A stretch of DNA of 64,000 bases. Source: Celeribacter baekdonensis (GTDB taxonomy: Bacteria; Pseudomonadota; Alphaproteobacteria; Rhodobacterales; Rhodobacteraceae). Below the pieces are notes generated by a model that saw only the letters and a list, made by a program, of their open reading frames with translations, did not search any database and was not told where the DNA came from. Shown here in pieces: positions 18,034 through 26,485 of this stretch. The translations under genes and the position numbers were made by a program. The DNA lies in NCBI RefSeq assembly GCF_003047105.1, contig NZ_CP028475.1:2108001-2172000 (forward strand), in the 5' to 3' direction. The first letter of the stretch is position 1. Each line of letters opens with the position of its first letter.

Positions 18034-18190
18034 GCACCCCCACCTGTTCCGACTCCGGGCTCACGTTAGAGAGCTCCGCCGCGACGACGAGGCAAGCATC
18101 GCCCAACTGCTCAGCACTTGCTGTCAGGCCATTCTGCTCCGCAAACGTCCGCAGGTCTGTAAGTACATCAAGTATCCAATCGTTGCGCAT
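17987..18190 (-). CDS. Small protein overlapping the luxR start
   Basis: The 67-residue product begins MRNDWILDVLTDLRTFAEQN and is helical and acidic for about 45 residues, then turns into low-complexity sequence where it overlaps luxR. GAGGG sits five bases before the ATG, a good ribosome site. I believe short proteins with this N-terminus occur near luxR genes in other Rhodobacteraceae, but I cannot check that here. It may be a small modulator of LuxR or simply couple luxR translation. No known domain is recognised. Confidence 0.6.
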   Translation of the reverse strand: MRNDWILDVLTDLRTFAEQNGLTASAEQLGDACLVVAAELSNVSPESEQVGVHDGGFARLSGGYPAS

Positions 18191-18703
18191 GTAAACCCTC
18201 TTTCGGTTATCAAAGTGGTTGCAGTTTCAACCCTAGACAGTGTTTTTGCATTTTGAAATTCGCGAAAATCGCCTCCCCATAAATAGGGAGGCGGCTTGCT
18301 ATAACGTATTGAATTATAATATTTCGTTTATTTTCCATAACTTGTAAGTTGCAAAACTCGATGCGAGACTCCAACACACGGGGATTCGCAGGGCCAGTGG
18401 GGAATATCAATCTAGGGTTGAATTCTTCCGAATAAAAAATCGAAAAAATCCACTCAAAATGGGAGCACTTCCAAATTTGGCGGCAGCCCCCCAGATCCAC
18501 AATCATCTCTGTCATTTCGTCAGAACAGGAGCGGACGCGCCGCTTACATGCGTGACGTTAGGAGGGGGGATCATCGGATCATAGGTCTGCGGACGTCGGC
18601 CTCATTTGGGTCGTTGCGATCGGCCGGAACGACGCTCCCAAATAAAATCCCGCCCCTCGAAAGAAGGGCGGGACATTGAACCATTCAGGTCCGCGCAAAG
18701 GTC
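18191..18703. other. AT-rich non-coding region upstream of the lux locus
   Basis: No convincing gene is seen in 513 bases. The region is clearly AT-richer than its surroundings between about 18230 and 18470. It holds a hairpin CGCCTCCC / GGGAGGCG at 18270-18293 about 80 bases before the small lux-linked ORF, and the ccr terminator at 18641-18673. A 101-codon frame at 18210-18515 on the minus strand has no homolog I recognise. Confidence 0.5.
18641..18673 (-). terminator. Terminator of ccr
   Basis: Reading the minus strand, a TCCCGCCC / GGGCGGGA stem with a loop of about 10 bases is followed by TTTTATTT. Confidence 0.85.
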
Positions 18704-19984
18704 TTATTTGCCCGCGTCGATCACGTCTTGCAACGTGTGAAGGCCGGTTGTTGGCGCTTGCACCAGCACAGACATGTTACCCGGCTTATGTTCGTTGCGC
18801 AGCATTTTCATGTGTGCTGCGGGGATCTCGTCCCAAGTGAACGTTTCAGAGAGGAACGGATGAATCCGCTTTTCGATCATCATCAGGTTGGCGGCAGCCG
18901 CTTGTTTGAGATGGGCGAAATGCGAGCCCTGCAAACGCTTTTGGTGCATCCAGATATAACGCACGTCAAAGGTCAGGTTGTAGCCGGTGGTCCCGGCACA
19001 GATCACAACCATCCCGCCTTTTTTACAGACGAAACTGGAGACCGGGAAGGTGCTCTCGCCGGGGTGTTCAAACACGATATCGACGTTTTTGCCTTTGCCG
19101 GTGATGTCCCAGATCGCTTTGCCGAATTTCCGCGCCTCATTGAACCAGGTGTTATACTCAGGCGTGTTCACTGTCGGGAGTTGCCCCCAGCAGTTGAAAT
19201 CTTTGCGGTTGATCACGCCTTTTGCGCCCAGCCCCATAACGAAATCGCGTTTGCTTTCGTCCGAGATCACGCCGATGGCATTCGCGCCCGCAGCCGTGAT
19301 CAATTGGATCGCATAGGTGCCCAGACCGCCAGACGCACCCCAAACCAAAACGTTCATGCCCGGTTTCAACTCATGCGGCGGGTGGCCAAAGAGCATCCGA
19401 TACGCGGTGGCCAGTGTCAGCGTGTAGCAGGCGCTTTCTTCCCACGTCAGGTGGGTCGGACGCGGCAAAAGCTGTTGCGCTTGAACGCGGGTGAATTGCG
19501 CGAAGGAGCCGTCCGGGGTTTCATAGCCCCAAATCCGCTGGGACGGGGAATACATTGGATCGCCGCCATTGCACTCTTCGTCGTCGCCGTCGTCTTGGTT
19601 GCAATGGATCACAACCTCATCGCCGACTTTCCAATTTTTCACCGCAGAGCCAACCGCCCAAACGATGCCGGACGCGTCGGAACCCGCGATGTGGTAGTCT
19701 GCGCCGTGGCCGTCGAACGGCGAGATCGGCACGCCGAGCCCCGCCCAAACGCCATTGTAGTTCACGCCAGCCGCCATCACGAGCACAAGCACTTCATGAG
19801 GCTCAAGTGCCGGTGTCTCAACGACTTCTTGTTTAAAGGAGGTTTCTGGTTCGCCATGACGTTCGCGGCGGATCGCCCAAGCGTACATTTTCGCTGGAAC
19901 ATAGCCCATGGGAGGCATCTCACCGACCTCATAGAGATCTTTTTCTTCGGCTGTGTAGGTCGTCAGCTTCGTATCAAGCGCCAT
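18704..19984 (-). CDS. ccr: Crotonyl-CoA carboxylase/reductase
   Basis: Ccr is the key enzyme of the ethylmalonyl-CoA pathway: it reductively carboxylates crotonyl-CoA with NADPH and CO2 to ethylmalonyl-CoA, letting cells grow on C2 units without the glyoxylate shunt. The 426-residue product is a zinc-less MDR dehydrogenase with N-terminal EVGEMPPMGYVPAKM and the Rossmann motif VWGASGGLGTYA. GGAGGA before ATG 19984 fixes the start; the frame is open further upstream. It is divergent from ecm, the next pathway gene, with shared palindromic elements between them. Confidence 0.95.
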   Translation of the reverse strand: MALDTKLTTYTAEEKDLYEVGEMPPMGYVPAKMYAWAIRRERHGEPETSFKQEVVETPALEPHEVLVLVMAAGVNYNGVWAGLGVPISPFDGHGADYHIAGSDASGIVWAVGSAVKNWKVGDEVVIHCNQDDGDDEECNGGDPMYSPSQRIWGYETPDGSFAQFTRVQAQQLLPRPTHLTWEESACYTLTLATAYRMLFGHPPHELKPGMNVLVWGASGGLGTYAIQLITAAGANAIGVISDESKRDFVMGLGAKGVINRKDFNCWGQLPTVNTPEYNTWFNEARKFGKAIWDITGKGKNVDIVFEHPGESTFPVSSFVCKKGGMVVICAGTTGYNLTFDVRYIWMHQKRLQGSHFAHLKQAAAANLMMIEKRIHPFLSETFTWDEIPAAHMKMLRNEHKPGNMSVLVQAPTTGLHTLQDVIDAGK

Positions 19985-20403
19985 CTTCAGTCCTCCATAT
20001 CTTCGGGGCCGGGTTTCCCAAGGCCTCATCTTTATCTGTGTTGTTTGGGGCCCTTTTGACGACACCATCAGGCATCATTGAAAGGGCCCCGCCCTGCGCC
20101 GCAATGCAGAATCGCGGGCTCTCTGTCTCCTAGATACGATTTGAAAAGTAATTATGCAATGCTAATGCAGCATTTTTTGAAATTTTATAACCGAGCGAAT
20201 GCAGCATTTTAAAAAATTTCCTACAAAAACAAGGCAGCCTACGACCAAAAGGCGAGACGATATCCTTACGTCACTAAGAAAACAGCCTCTTTTCGCGTCC
20301 TGCCGCATCGCGGCGAATTGACATTGGCACATTATTCCACGCATAAACGCTTCTGAGAAATATTATTGCCCATCGAAAGATGTCAAAGCTGACGAGGCCC
20401 GCC
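19985..20403. promoter_or_regulatory. Divergent ccr/ecm control region
   Basis: This 419-base region has no gene. It holds a perfect 10-base inverted repeat GGGGCCCTTT / AAAGGGCCCC (20047-20056 and 20081-20090, 24-base loop) in the ccr leader. It also holds two identical palindromes described separately and an AT-rich core at 20140-20225 that probably contains both promoters. Confidence 0.6.
20164..20208. promoter_or_regulatory. Paired 11-bp palindromes, candidate operator of ccr and ecm
   Basis: AATGCAGCATT occurs at 20164-20174 and again at 20198-20208, both perfect palindromes around a central A, 34 bases centre to centre (about three turns). A weaker copy lies at 20103. Regulators of short-chain acyl-CoA metabolism such as the PccR/RamB family act at genes like these, but the match to a known site is not established. 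Confidence 0.5.
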
Positions 20404-22371
20404 ATGACTGATACGAAAAAGGATAAACCCTGGCTCTTCCGCACCTATGCGGGCCATTCGACGGCGAAAGCGTCCAACGCGCTCTACCGCACCAACCTGT
20501 CCAAAGGTCAGACCGGCCTGTCCGTGGCTTTCGATCTGCCCACTCAGACCGGCTATGACAGCGACCATGAGCTCGCCAAAGGTGAAGTCGGCAAAGTCGG
20601 CGTGCCAGTGGCGCATTTGGGCGACATGCGGATGTTGTTCAAAGACATCCCGCTGGAGCAGATGAACACTTCGATGACGATCAACGCCACGGCCCCATGG
20701 TTGTTGGCGCTGTATATCGCCGCGGCTGAGGAGCAAGGCGCGGATGTGTCGAAACTTCAGGGCACGGTTCAAAACGACATCATCAAAGAATACCTGTCGC
20801 GCGGCACATATGTTTGCCCGCCACGCCCATCGCTGCGGATGATCACCGATGTCGCCGCCTATACGCGCGAGTACCTGCCAAAATGGAACCCGATGAACAT
20901 CTGTTCCTATCACCTGCAAGAGGCAGGTGCGACGCCGGAACAGGAACTGGCTTTTGCGCTCGCCACCGCCATCGCCGTTTTGGACGACCTGAAAGAAAAA
21001 GTGCCCGCCGAGGCCTTCCCGGAAATGGTCGGGCGGATTTCGTTCTTTGTGAATGCAGGCATTCGCTTTGTCACCGAACTGTGCAAAATGCGCGCCTTTG
21101 TCGAGCTGTGGGACGAGATCACCCGTGAGCGCTACGGCGTTGAAGACCCGAAATTCCGCCGCTTCCGCTATGGGGTTCAGGTCAACTCATTGGGCCTCAC
21201 CGAGCAGCAGCCAGAAAACAACGTCTACCGCATTCTGATCGAAATGCTTGCCGTGACCCTGTCCAAAAACGCCCGCGCCCGCGCCGTGCAATTGCCGGCA
21301 TGGAACGAGGCGCTTGGCCTGCCGCGCCCCTTTGATCAGCAATGGTCGCTGCGGATGCAACAAATCTTGGCCTATGAGACCGACCTGTTGGAATATGACG
21401 ACCTGTTCGACAACAACCCCGCCGTGGACCGTAAGGTGAGCGAGTTGAAAGCGGGCGCACGCGCCGAACTTGACACGCTGGACGGCATGGGCGGCGCGAT
21501 TGAGGCGATTGAATATATGAAATCGCGTCTGGTCGAAAGCAACGCCGAGCGTATTTCCAAAATCGAAGGCGGCGAGACCGTTGTCGTCGGGGTGAACCGC
21601 TGGACCGTGGGCGAACCATCGCCACTGACCACTGGCGATGGTTCGATCATGAAATCCGACCCAGAGGCCGAAGCCGATCAAATCGGGCGTTTACAAGAGT
21701 GGCGGCAGTCGCGCAACGAGGTCGCCGTGCAAGCCGCGCTGACCAAATTGCGCGAGGCGGCGAAATCTGGCGTCAATATCATGCCCGCCTCGATTGAGGC
21801 CGCGAAAGCCGGGGCAACGACGGGCGAATGGGGGGACATGGTGCGTGCGGCCTTTGGCCAGTACCGTGGCCCGACCGGGGTGTCCGTGAACCCGTCGAAC
21901 CGCACCGAAGGCCTGGACGAAATCCGCGACGAGGTCGCACGCGTGTCGACCTCTCTGGGCCGTAAACTCAAATTCCTCGTCGGCAAACCCGGTCTTGACG
22001 GCCACTCCAACGGCGCCGAACAAATTGCCGCCCGCGCCCGCGATGCGGGAATGGACATCACCTATGAGGGCATCCGCCTGACGCCCTCTGAGATTGTCGA
22101 AGCGGCGGGGCGTGATGAGGCGCATGTCGTCGGCCTGTCGATCCTGTCGGGGTCGCATATGCCGTTGATGGCGGACTTGATGGAACGGATGAAAGAGGCT
22201 GGTCTCGGGCACATCCCGGTGGTCGTGGGCGGCATTATTCCCGAAGCGGATGAAAAGGCGCTTTTGGCGATGGGCATCGCCCGCGTCTACACCCCGAAAG
22301 ATTTCGAACTCAACCGTATCATGTTCGACATCGTCGGTTTGGTTGATCCAGCGTCTGAGGCCGCCGAGTAA
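20404..22371 (+). CDS. ecm: Ethylmalonyl-CoA mutase (B12-dependent, MeaA/Ecm type)
   Basis: Ecm converts (2R)-ethylmalonyl-CoA to methylsuccinyl-CoA with adenosylcobalamin. The single chain of 655 residues has the acyl-CoA mutase domain first (RTYAGHSTAKASNALYR near the N-terminus, FDLPTQTGYDSD) and a C-terminal B12-binding domain with the cobalt-ligand motif GLDGHSNG and later GLSILSGSH. It is shorter than methylmalonyl-CoA mutase large subunits, as expected for Ecm. An in-frame ATG at 20380 exists, but GAGG precedes the ATG at 20404. Divergence from ccr makes the assignment firm. Confidence 0.92.
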   Translation: MTDTKKDKPWLFRTYAGHSTAKASNALYRTNLSKGQTGLSVAFDLPTQTGYDSDHELAKGEVGKVGVPVAHLGDMRMLFKDIPLEQMNTSMTINATAPWLLALYIAAAEEQGADVSKLQGTVQNDIIKEYLSRGTYVCPPRPSLRMITDVAAYTREYLPKWNPMNICSYHLQEAGATPEQELAFALATAIAVLDDLKEKVPAEAFPEMVGRISFFVNAGIRFVTELCKMRAFVELWDEITRERYGVEDPKFRRFRYGVQVNSLGLTEQQPENNVYRILIEMLAVTLSKNARARAVQLPAWNEALGLPRPFDQQWSLRMQQILAYETDLLEYDDLFDNNPAVDRKVSELKAGARAELDTLDGMGGAIEAIEYMKSRLVESNAERISKIEGGETVVVGVNRWTVGEPSPLTTGDGSIMKSDPEAEADQIGRLQEWRQSRNEVAVQAALTKLREAAKSGVNIMPASIEAAKAGATTGEWGDMVRAAFGQYRGPTGVSVNPSNRTEGLDEIRDEVARVSTSLGRKLKFLVGKPGLDGHSNGAEQIAARARDAGMDITYEGIRLTPSEIVEAAGRDEAHVVGLSILSGSHMPLMADLMERMKEAGLGHIPVVVGGIIPEADEKALLAMGIARVYTPKDFELNRIMFDIVGLVDPASEAAE

Positions 22372-22431
22372 GGCTGGTCCCCACGAAAATCAAAGCTATA
22401 GTCGGGGCAACTCAAACAAAGAGGTGCCTCG

Positions 22432-23139
22432 ATGCCGACCCCCCATATTGCCGCCAAGCCCGGAGAGATTGCCGAAACCGTTTTGATGCCAGGCGATCCG
22501 TACCGCGCCAAATGGGCGGCTGAGAATTTTCTAGATGACGCCGTTTTGGTCAACGAAGTGCGCGGCATGTTGGGCTTTACCGGCACCTATAAAGGCAACC
22601 GTGTCACCATTCACGGCTCCGGCATGGGCATGCCGTCTCTGTCGATCTACGCCAATGAGTTGATCACTGAATATGGTGCAAAAACCCTGATCCGTATCGG
22701 GTCATGTGGCGCGATGCAGCATCATATCAAAGTGCGTGACGTGGTGATCGCGATGACCGCGACCACGCTCTCAACCCCGTCTCGCGGGATTTTCAAAGAA
22801 CTGAACTTCGCGCCGTGTGCCGATTATGGCTTGCTTGAGGCCGCTGTCGCCGCCGCGCGGACCAAAGACACTGGCGTACATGTCGGCGGGATTTATTCCT
22901 CTGATGTGTTTTATGACGAGCGGCCCGACCTGACCGAAATCATGGTGCGTCACGGTATCTTGGGCGTCGAAATGGAGGCCGCAGAGCTGTATAATCTCGC
23001 CGCCCGTCATGGCGTGCGCGCGCTTGGTATCATGACCGTTTCGGATCATTTGCTGACCCATGAGGCCCTGCCCTCAAAGGACCGCGAGCGCAGCTTTGGC
23101 GACATGGTCGAAATCGCACTTGAGGCGGCGTTTGCCTAG
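22432..23139 (+). CDS. deoD: Purine-nucleoside phosphorylase DeoD
   Basis: DeoD phosphorolyses purine (deoxy)nucleosides in the cytoplasm to free base and (deoxy)ribose 1-phosphate. The 235-residue product has the trimeric/hexameric PNP motifs: [12 protein letters not shown] at the N-terminus, [16 protein letters not shown] near residue 63, and [12 protein letters not shown] near residue 183. AAAGAGG precedes the ATG. It could use nucleosides brought in by the BMP importer at 8.3-13 kb, which is inference. A terminator hairpin follows. Confidence 0.93.
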   Translation: MPTPHIAAKPGEIAETVLMPGDPYRAKWAAENFLDDAVLVNEVRGMLGFTGTYKGNRVTIHGSGMGMPSLSIYANELITEYGAKTLIRIGSCGAMQHHIKVRDVVIAMTATTLSTPSRGIFKELNFAPCADYGLLEAAVAAARTKDTGVHVGGIYSSDVFYDERPDLTEIMVRHGILGVEMEAAELYNLAARHGVRALGIMTVSDHLLTHEALPSKDRERSFGDMVEIALEAAFA

Positions 23140-23188
23140 AACTTTAAGGTCTGCGGCTTGTTTTTCTGCACCTGCACCCTACCTGTTC

Positions 23189-23216
23189 AAGGGCTGCCCA
23201 GACGGGTGGCCCTTTC
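23189..23216 (+). terminator. Probable terminator after deoD
   Basis: AAGGGC / GCCCTT stem extended by an inner CCC/GGG with one mismatch, followed by a short T run. Confidence 0.6.
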
Positions 23217-23246
23217 CCATCAGATCAGAAGATAAGGAGGACGTTG

Positions 23247-24236
23247 ATGTCCATCCCTAAACGCCAACTCGGAAAAGATGGTCCGATGGTCAGTGCCATC
23301 GGATTTGGCTGTATGAGCTTTGCGGGCTTTTTTGGTCCCGCTGATGATGACACCAGCCTTGAAACTTTGGCCGCAGTCGAGGCCGCTGGCATCGACTTTT
23401 GGGACACCGCCAATATCTACGGCATGGGGCGCTCTGAGCGCATTGTCGGGCAGTATTTGAAAGAAACCCAAGCAAAAGTGACACTCGCCACCAAGGTCGG
23501 CATCGTGCCCGGACCGCCGCGCGGCTTTTCCAATGAGGCGGATTACATCCGTGCCGAACTTGAAAGCTCGCTTGAGAAACTGAACCGCGACAAGGTTGAG
23601 CTTTATTATATCCACCGCCGTGAACAGGAACGCCCCATCGAAGAGGTGGCCGAAACCATGGGCCGGTTGATCGAAGAGGGGTTGATTGACGCCTGGGGCC
23701 TCTCTGAGGTCGCGCCTTCAACCATTCAGCGCGCACATCGCGTGGTGCCGGTCCGGGCGGTGCAAAACGAATATTCGCTTTGGTCGCGTCAGCCGGAATT
23801 GGGCGTCATTCAGACTTGCGAAGACCTCGGCATCGCCTTTATCCCGTTTTCGCCTTTGGGACGCGGGGTGTTGGGCGATGTAGACCTCGATCCGCCCACT
23901 TTCGAAGCCCATGATTTCCGCAAGGTGAACCCGCGCTTTATGGAGCCAAATTGGTCCGCCAATATGGACCATGTCCGCGCCTTCCGCAGCTTTGCTGCCA
24001 ATAAAGGCGTGACCACATCGGCTTTGGCACTGGCTTGGGTGCTGCATCAGGGCGATCATATGATGCCCATCCCCGGCACCCGCACCGCCGCGCATTTGGC
24101 CGAATGGGTCGGTGCCACGTCGATTTCTCTGTCCGAGGACGACCTCTGGGACATTGAAGAGGTTCTGCCCGTGGGCTGGGCCCATGGCGACCGCTACTCA
24201 GACGTGCAAATGGTCGGCGTTGAGCGCTATTGCTAA
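23247..24236 (+). CDS. Aldo/keto reductase
   Basis: The 329-residue TIM-barrel oxidoreductase has the AKR catalytic set visible: Asp in DFWDTANIYGMGRSE, Tyr in the same segment, Lys in TLATKVG and His in YYIHRREQERP. The family reduces aldehydes and ketones with NADPH; this one is nearest to the IolS/YhdN-like group that oxidises or reduces small aldehydes. AAGGAGG six bases before ATG 23247 rules out the TTG three bases upstream. It stands alone. Substrate unknown. Confidence 0.88.
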   Translation: MSIPKRQLGKDGPMVSAIGFGCMSFAGFFGPADDDTSLETLAAVEAAGIDFWDTANIYGMGRSERIVGQYLKETQAKVTLATKVGIVPGPPRGFSNEADYIRAELESSLEKLNRDKVELYYIHRREQERPIEEVAETMGRLIEEGLIDAWGLSEVAPSTIQRAHRVVPVRAVQNEYSLWSRQPELGVIQTCEDLGIAFIPFSPLGRGVLGDVDLDPPTFEAHDFRKVNPRFMEPNWSANMDHVRAFRSFAANKGVTTSALALAWVLHQGDHMMPIPGTRTAAHLAEWVGATSISLSEDDLWDIEEVLPVGWAHGDRYSDVQMVGVERYC

Positions 24237-24237
24237 A

Positions 24238-24280
24238 GCGTTCTGCCATAAACCTGTTTCACGGGTTTATGGCGGAACGC
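24238..24280. repeat. REP-like palindrome after the aldo/keto reductase stop
   Basis: GCGTTCTGCCATAAACC (24238-24254) and GGGTTTATGGCGGAACGC (24263-24280) form a long stem with one G-T pair. It begins within CTAAAGCG directly at the stop codon, like the elements at 16376 and 49028. Confidence 0.6.
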
Positions 24281-24325
24281 CCGCACCATTGATATGTCTG
24301 TCAGCGTCACCAAGTGCCAAACATG

Positions 24326-24356
24326 AAAAAGCCCCGCATCCTGTGCGGGGCTTTTT
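24326..24356. terminator. Bidirectional terminator
   Basis: AAAAAGCCCCGCA / TGTGCGGGGCTTTTT stem with a tiny loop, placed between the convergent aldo/keto reductase and a small minus-strand gene. Confidence 0.88.
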
Positions 24357-24376
24357 GAATTCTGTGGGGGCAGACA

Positions 24377-24550
24377 TCAGTCGGCGTAATAGGCGTACAT
24401 CTGATCCAAAACAGCAAGTTTGCTTGGAACGATTTGCTCGCTCGATTGCGCAGCCGGTGTGGCCGGAGCGTAATATTCAAGCCACTCCGTGACTTTCATC
24501 GCCGAGTCTGCAGTGTCTTTTGCGGTCAGTGCAACATCGTGCAAGGTCAT
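24377..24550 (-). CDS. Small hypothetical protein (57 aa)
   Basis: The 57-residue product begins MTLHDVALTAKDTADSAMK and ends in a Tyr/Asp-rich tail (MYAYYAD). It has no signal peptide or membrane helix. GGAG lies nine bases before the ATG and a strong terminator follows the stop, so it is probably a real short gene with its own transcript. I do not recognise a family. Confidence 0.55.
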   Translation of the reverse strand: MTLHDVALTAKDTADSAMKVTEWLEYYAPATPAAQSSEQIVPSKLAVLDQMYAYYAD

Positions 24551-24721
24551 AGTCGATACTCCAATAAGGGTCCGTGCGCAGATGCGCCGGGTGGCCCTCC
24601 CTTGCTGTTGAAATATGCCGCAGAGCGGCGCAATACAGCCCCTAAAACACGCATACTCGCCATGCGATTGCTGCAATGCAGAAACTTTTAACGATGTGTA
24701 AACCATAATCTAGCGACAAAA

Positions 24722-24925
24722 TCAGAGCTTCGGCACCTGCCCCCCACAGTGCTTTGGTTCCCCCGCAACCGTGCGCGCGCTCGCGCCACAAACCGGACAC
24801 GCCCAATCCACACCCTCCGCGTCCTTGCTCACTTGCCGCCATTTGCACGCACCGGTTTTCTCCGTGCGCAGGATATACATGGCCACATAGAGACCAATGA
24901 TCAGGAGGGGAGCGAGGACAAGCAT
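24722..24925 (-). CDS. Small membrane protein with a Cys-rich C-terminus
   Basis: The 67-residue product has one N-terminal membrane helix (LAPLLIIGLYVAMYIL) followed by a short soluble part with three Cys in a WACPVCG...HCGG pattern plus an earlier Cys, which could bind zinc. The start is 56 bases after the creD stop on the same strand, so it probably belongs to the creD transcript. The frame is open further upstream, overlapping creD, but the helix starts right at this ATG. The function is unknown. Confidence 0.55.
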   Translation of the reverse strand: MLVLAPLLIIGLYVAMYILRTEKTGACKWRQVSKDAEGVDWACPVCGASARTVAGEPKHCGGQVPKL

Positions 24926-24980
24926 ATCTGCCTTTACGTTGGCCCACCGCAAGGAAAACAGCGGCGGGCTCACATATGGG

Positions 24981-26423
24981 TTACCTGGGGGGCTTTGCCG
25001 GGGCCTCGGCCGGGGGCACAGACGGGGGCACAGACGGTGCGGCTTTGGATTTACGCGCCCAAAGCGTCGCTCCCTCCGGGCCATACCAGTCCTCGTTGCG
25101 GGTAAAGTACATCGTTGCAGCCAAGGCCGCAAAGGCCAAGGTCGCGCCCGCAAGCAACGCATAATCCGCAGACCGCAGGATCAGGTACAGCACCGCATAG
25201 AGCACCAGCAACATCACCCCAAGCACCGATGTGCGCTTGCCAAGGTTAAGCCCGAAAGAGCCAAAAAAGATCAAAAGCCCAATCGTCGCCCCGGCGGAGA
25301 GCGCATAGGCCGACGCAAAGCCGATCTGTTCGGCATAGGCCACCATCAGCAAAACAAAAATCGACTGTGCCAGGCCGACAAGAATATATTGAACCGGGTG
25401 TGCGGGGCGGTCTGCGCCCTTTTCAACCAACAAAATCGTGAGAAATGTCAGGGCGATAAACAGGATGGCGTAATTGGCCGCGCGGTAAGATTTTTGATAA
25501 AAATCATTGGGTTCGATGAATTGCACCCCAAAGGACATGGATTGGCGCAGCGCCGTTGTAAAATCGTCGCGCGTGACCTGCGGGAGGGTACGTGCCAGAT
25601 GCGGGATGGTCCATTTGGCGGAAAATCCGAGCTCAGAAATCTCTGAGCCATCGGGTAAAAACGCCCCATCAAAACTTGGGTTTGGCCAATCTGAGGTGAT
25701 TGTGACCGCCGTTTGACGACCCACCGGTGCAATCATCAGAGATTGCGCCCCGTTCAACCCCAGCGTCAAAGCATAAGACCCACGCTCACGCGGATCGCCA
25801 ATTTGGGCGGTGATCCCGGAACGACCTCGCTCGGAGGCAATCGGTTCAAGTGGCACATCGTTGTTATCAATTGTCAGCGCCGCCTCGCCGCGCAGCGCCG
25901 CGTTGTTGGAAATATCAACGGCCAAGCTGGCCTGTTCCCAAAGGATGACCTCATCCTTGTCCACCTCGCCTGCGATGCGCGCCGTCGGAAAATCAAAATC
26001 CATCGACACGTTGGCCTGATAGACTGGGACATTGAAAATCCCGCGATGACGCATTTGGGTTTGGGTGCGCATATCGACATCGAACTGGTTTGGATAAAGG
26101 TAAATCGGGGCACGATTGAGGGTCACACGCCGGGTGACCTGTTTGAGTATCGCATTGCCATTGCCATCGGTTTTCACCAGCCCAGTTGCCGGGTCAATCA
26201 CCTCTTCGGATTGAGTTTGATCCACAGTTTCCTGCACGGGAATGATCAAAACCGGACCAGAAATCACCTGGTCCCCGCCCCATTCACGACCGACGTCTTT
26301 TAGGGTGTTTTGCGAATAATATTTTCGGCTTTGCACGATATCGGAGACAAAAAACAGTGGGATAAACATCAACAGCGTCAATACCCCGACAATCAAGAAC
26401 CGTGCCCCGATGGATTTGCGCAT
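24981..26423 (-). CDS. creD: Inner membrane protein CreD
   Basis: The 480-residue product fits the CreD family: an N-terminal helix (LIVGVLTLLMFIPLFFVS), a large periplasmic domain with VGREWGGDQVISGPVLIIPV near residue 45, and five or so C-terminal helices with GLAQSIFVLLMVAYAEQIGF. CreD is linked to envelope stress and colicin tolerance in E. coli; its mechanism is unknown. No creBC two-component genes are next to it. The C-terminus carries a Pro/Ala-rich extension (about 20 residues) not typical of E. coli CreD. Confidence 0.88.
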   Translation of the reverse strand: MRKSIGARFLIVGVLTLLMFIPLFFVSDIVQSRKYYSQNTLKDVGREWGGDQVISGPVLIIPVQETVDQTQSEEVIDPATGLVKTDGNGNAILKQVTRRVTLNRAPIYLYPNQFDVDMRTQTQMRHRGIFNVPVYQANVSMDFDFPTARIAGEVDKDEVILWEQASLAVDISNNAALRGEAALTIDNNDVPLEPIASERGRSGITAQIGDPRERGSYALTLGLNGAQSLMIAPVGRQTAVTITSDWPNPSFDGAFLPDGSEISELGFSAKWTIPHLARTLPQVTRDDFTTALRQSMSFGVQFIEPNDFYQKSYRAANYAILFIALTFLTILLVEKGADRPAHPVQYILVGLAQSIFVLLMVAYAEQIGFASAYALSAGATIGLLIFFGSFGLNLGKRTSVLGVMLLVLYAVLYLILRSADYALLAGATLAFAALAATMYFTRNEDWYGPEGATLWARKSKAAPSVPPSVPPAEAPAKPPR

Positions 26424-26485
26424 TTAACTTTCCTCACACAACACCCGAAACAGCACATCCGGGTAGGGTATTACACGCCCGCAAC

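Noticed and set aside
18210..18515. 101-codon minus-strand frame upstream of the lux genes
   Set aside because: The region is AT-rich and the translated sequence shows no family, no good ribosome site and includes a hairpin. Probably not coding.
18728..20059. 443-codon plus-strand frame antisense to ccr
   Set aside because: It mirrors ccr exactly, has no domain I recognise and no promoter or ribosome site of its own. It is a by-product of GC-rich codon use.
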